From NCBI GenBank assembly GCA_937889795.1, contig CALBZH010000677.1:1-8276 (forward strand): DNA of 8,276 bases, in the 5' to 3' direction. This document shows positions 6,575 to 8,276 of the stretch, piece after piece. This DNA is from an uncultured Syntrophobacteraceae bacterium (GTDB lineage: Bacteria > Desulfobacterota > Syntrophobacteria > Syntrophobacterales > Syntrophobacteraceae). The position numbers and the translations under genes are program-made. The notes under the pieces are model-generated. The model ran no database searches. It was not told the origin of the DNA and was given only the letters and a program-made list of their open reading frames with translations. Position 1 is the stretch's first letter, and each line of letters begins with the position of its first letter.

Positions 6575-6964
6575 TCATCGTCCTGCCCCCGCGAGGCTGA
6601 ATATCAATATCCCCAAAACGGTAAGGGTCACGATGACGTAGGTTTTGTCGCGCTGCAGTGCAAAAGCAACGACCGTGAAGGCCACTCTCAGGATCGGAGT
6701 CGCGACGAGCATCAGCAGCCCCAACTGGATCCCTCCCTCTGCGTGAAAGGCCAGAGCCTCCCTCATGATTCCTCGGATACTGCACAAATCCGTCGGTTCC
6801 CCGTGAAAGACGCGGTAGCTGGGTAGGTCGAGACCATGGTGGATCAGATACAGCGTTCCACCCAACAGCACAACGAAGGCGGAGAGGACCACCCCCGTTC
6901 TCAGGAGGTTCCCGATGATGTCGTCAATTTGCTGATCAGACCAGCCCTGCTTTGAACCAGCCAT
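6575..6964 (-). CDS. DUF1634-family small membrane protein
   Basis: Small inner-membrane protein of the DUF1634 family, 129 residues, function unknown. A cytosolic-looking acidic/Gln start (SDQQIDDIIGNLLRTG) leads into a first membrane helix at about 23-41. A loop with SYRVFHGEPTDL follows, then a second helix at about 77-101 containing the conserved GLLMLVATPILRVAF, and a third at about 108-126. The family is often encoded next to TauE/SafE transporters, exactly as here: the start ATG (6964-6962) is one base after the TAA of the TauE gene. GGAAGG (6977-6972) sits 7 bases upstream, inside that gene. Tight coupling suggests an accessory subunit or partner of the transporter, which is inference. 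The length is normal for the family. Confidence 0.85.
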   Translation of the reverse strand: MAGSKQGWSDQQIDDIIGNLLRTGVVLSAFVVLLGGTLYLIHHGLDLPSYRVFHGEPTDLCSIRGIMREALAFHAEGGIQLGLLMLVATPILRVAFTVVAFALQRDKTYVIVTLTVLGILIFSLAGAGR

Positions 6965-6965
6965 T

Positions 6966-7802
6966 TTAGAGCCTTCCGGTGAATCCGTTGTAAATCATTT
7001 CGATTCCCAGAACAAAGATGACGGCTGCGAAGATCACCCGCAACAGGCGACCTCTGGCGGTGACCAGGATACGGCTGCCAAGGAGTGACCCACAGAGGAC
7101 CCCAAGCATGACAGGCATGGCGAGACCCGGATCAATGTAGCCGCGGCTGAGGTACACTCCCGCGCTCGCTGCGGCGGTCACGCCGATCATGAAGTTGCTC
7201 GTTGTCGTGGAAACTTTGAACGGGATATGCATAGCCCGATCCATCGCCAGAACCTTGACCGCACCAGACCCGATCCCGAGCAGGCCCGACAGGGTGCCTG
7301 CCGCCATCATGAGGGAGAAGCCCGTGGGGACGGCGTGGACGTGGTAGGCTCTGAGGCCGTTCGCCGTGGGATAGGCGCCATCCAATTCAAGGCGCGTCGC
7401 AAGGGGGTCGGGTGCGCTGTCGTCCGCCCTGTTGTCGTGCGGTCGCGAGGAGAGGTATGCCGAATACAGCAGCACGGCCCCGAAAAGGACGGCGATGGCC
7501 CCGGTGGGGAGCATTCCCGCAATCGCTGCCCCAAAGAGAGCCCCAAGGGTCGTCGCCATTTCCAGGAACATGCCGATGCGAATGTTGGAAAAGCCTTCCT
7601 TGACATACGCAGCGGCCGCTCCGGAAGAGGTCGCGATCACGGAAACGAGCGAAGCGCCGATGGCATAGCGGATGTCGACGCCGAAGACCAACGTGAGGAG
7701 CGGCACGATGACGACGCCGCCACCAAGGCCCGTCAATGCTCCCAGCACGCCTGCGGCAAAGGAGCCCAACAGAACCAGTGAGCTGAGATCGAGAATAGTC
7801 AT
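6966..7802 (-). CDS. TauE/SafE-family sulfite/organosulfonate exporter-like membrane protein
   Basis: Inner-membrane transporter of the TauE/SafE (DUF81) family, 278 residues from ATG 7802. Family members export sulfite, sulfoacetate or related anions; the substrate here is unknown. The two repeat signatures are visible: GALTGLGGGVVIVPLLTL (21-38) and GTLSGLLGIGSGAVKVLAM (169-187). Several hydrophobic helices flank each, separated by a hydrophilic loop at about 119-158. The C-terminus GIEMIYNGFTGRL is family-like. ATG 7802 leaves a 4-base gap to the upstream stop, with GGAGG (7819-7815) 12 bases before it, rather far. ATG 7826 adds eight residues and overlaps the upstream gene by 20 bases, so the start is uncertain. 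Its stop is one base before the DUF1634 start. It is the middle gene of a VirJ-TauE-DUF1634 run. Confidence 0.88.
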   Translation of the reverse strand: MTILDLSSLVLLGSFAAGVLGALTGLGGGVVIVPLLTLVFGVDIRYAIGASLVSVIATSSGAAAAYVKEGFSNIRIGMFLEMATTLGALFGAAIAGMLPTGAIAVLFGAVLLYSAYLSSRPHDNRADDSAPDPLATRLELDGAYPTANGLRAYHVHAVPTGFSLMMAAGTLSGLLGIGSGAVKVLAMDRAMHIPFKVSTTTSNFMIGVTAAASAGVYLSRGYIDPGLAMPVMLGVLCGSLLGSRILVTARGRLLRVIFAAVIFVLGIEMIYNGFTGRL

Positions 7803-7806
7803 GGCT

Positions 7807-8276
7807 TCATTTGGCCTCCACGCCATGGGCCTCGACGAGAGATAGGATCCTTCTTGCGAGGGCCGGGTAGTCTCCGTCGAAATGATGGCCTCCCGGAAGC
7901 GCGATCACATGAGCTTTGGCCGCGTCGAGGGAGGGGCAGAGGCTATCGGACTCGTCTTTCCCATAAAGACATGCGATGCGCCCAGCTTCCATCTTATTCG
8001 CTTCCGGCAGAGTTGGAAGCGCCCCGTCGGAGGCCCCCTCAAACCAGTTGCTCAGGTGGAATTCAAACTGTGCGCTCATGCTGGGCCCCATCAGAACGAC
8101 CAGCTCGGTTTTCGCTTTGATGGCTTCCGGAAGTCGGTTCACGATAAACGGGAGGACGTCCGCCCCAAACGAATACCCGATGAGGATCAGTCTGCTCTTC
8201 TCCCAAGTCTTACGGTAGTGGCTGATGACCTTGGCGACATCCTCTGCTGTGCCTCCGGCCGTTCGGGGAGTCCAGA
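7807..8276 (-). CDS. AcvB/VirJ-family periplasmic serine hydrolase (5' end outside window)
   Basis: C-terminal 155 residues of an alpha/beta hydrolase of the AcvB/VirJ type; the start lies beyond the right edge. Visible residues begin WTPRTAGG, part of the family's FWT..RTP region. Next comes LILIGYSFGADVLPFIVNRLP (29-49; here with the nucleophile elbow GYSFG and Ser35). A YGKDESDSLCP segment (about 104-114) probably carries the acid residue, and PGGHHFDGDYPALA (127-140) the catalytic His. All triad positions thus appear present. Agrobacterium AcvB is a periplasmic hydrolase of lysyl-phosphatidylglycerol, and VirJ is related, so a lipid-directed role is likely by family only. A GTG at 8142 is not the real start, as coding continues upstream through the conserved elbow. 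Its TGA (7809-7807) precedes the TauE ATG by 4 bases. Confidence 0.87.
   Translation of the reverse strand, partial: WTPRTAGGTAEDVAKVISHYRKTWEKSRLILIGYSFGADVLPFIVNRLPEAIKAKTELVVLMGPSMSAQFEFHLSNWFEGASDGALPTLPEANKMEAGRIACLYGKDESDSLCPSLDAAKAHVIALPGGHHFDGDYPALARRILSLVEAHGVEAK

Noticed and set aside
7227..7781. 184-residue plus-strand open frame opposite the TauE/SafE gene
   Set aside because: Highly charged, Arg/Gly/His-rich translation without family features; it is the shadow of a clear membrane transporter gene.
7807..8142. GTG at 8142 as start of the VirJ-like gene
   Set aside because: The same frame stays open to the window edge and encodes the conserved nucleophile elbow GYSFG and the WTPRT segment upstream, so the gene is cut by the window.
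1..8276. CRISPR array, insertion sequence, integrase, tRNA or toxin-antitoxin pair
   Set aside because: I saw no regularly spaced repeats, transposase or integrase motifs, or tRNA cloverleaf elements on reading through; the gaps are short and are explained above.

Overview
The window reads as ordinary chromosome of a Gram-negative bacterium. The evidence is a lipobox lipoprotein, type IV pilus minor pilins, a CPA2 antiporter and a periplasmic AcvB/VirJ-type hydrolase. Most of it looks moderately GC-rich (about 55-60% by eye), but the first ~300 bases are only about one third G+C. The mix of families (DUF3124, TauE/SafE with DUF1634, KefB/YbaL-like antiporter, VirJ) would suit a deltaproteobacterial, Nitrospirota-like or other proteobacterial lineage. 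The sequence alone does not decide which, and no rRNA or tRNA is present.

Region 1 (1-301): the 3' end of an unrecognised AT-rich reading frame, then a short AT-rich spacer with a possible sigma70-type promoter. Region 2 (about 305-3621): a tight plus-strand operon of five genes. It encodes an Ig-like-domain lipoprotein followed by four prepilin-like proteins resembling FimT/GspH, PilV, PilW and PilX. The junctions are TGATG overlaps, a 17-base overlap or a 15-base gap, so the genes are probably co-translated. These four are the usual set of minor pilins that prime type IV pilus or pseudopilus assembly in the inner membrane. The adhesin PilY1, which often follows pilX, is not downstream here. 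Region 3 (3622-3924): about 300 bases with no convincing gene, holding a weak hairpin, a candidate extended -10 promoter and a small hairpin just before the next gene.

Region 4 (3925-6487): a 657-residue CPA2 antiporter with a C-terminal RCK (TrkA-N plus TrkA-C) module, followed after 88 bases by an exported DUF3124 protein. Region 5 (6488-6574): a convergent junction with a nested inverted repeat. Region 6 (6575-8276, minus strand): read in transcription order, a partial AcvB/VirJ-type hydrolase running in from the right edge, a TauE/SafE-family membrane transporter and a DUF1634 membrane protein. Gaps of 4 and 1 bases suggest one operon.

I found no clear new system. The points most worth checking are the lipoprotein-led minor pilin operon without an adjacent pilY1, the sharp composition change at its left edge, and the VirJ-TauE-DUF1634 operon, where a lipid-hydrolase-like protein is paired with an anion-exporter-like protein.
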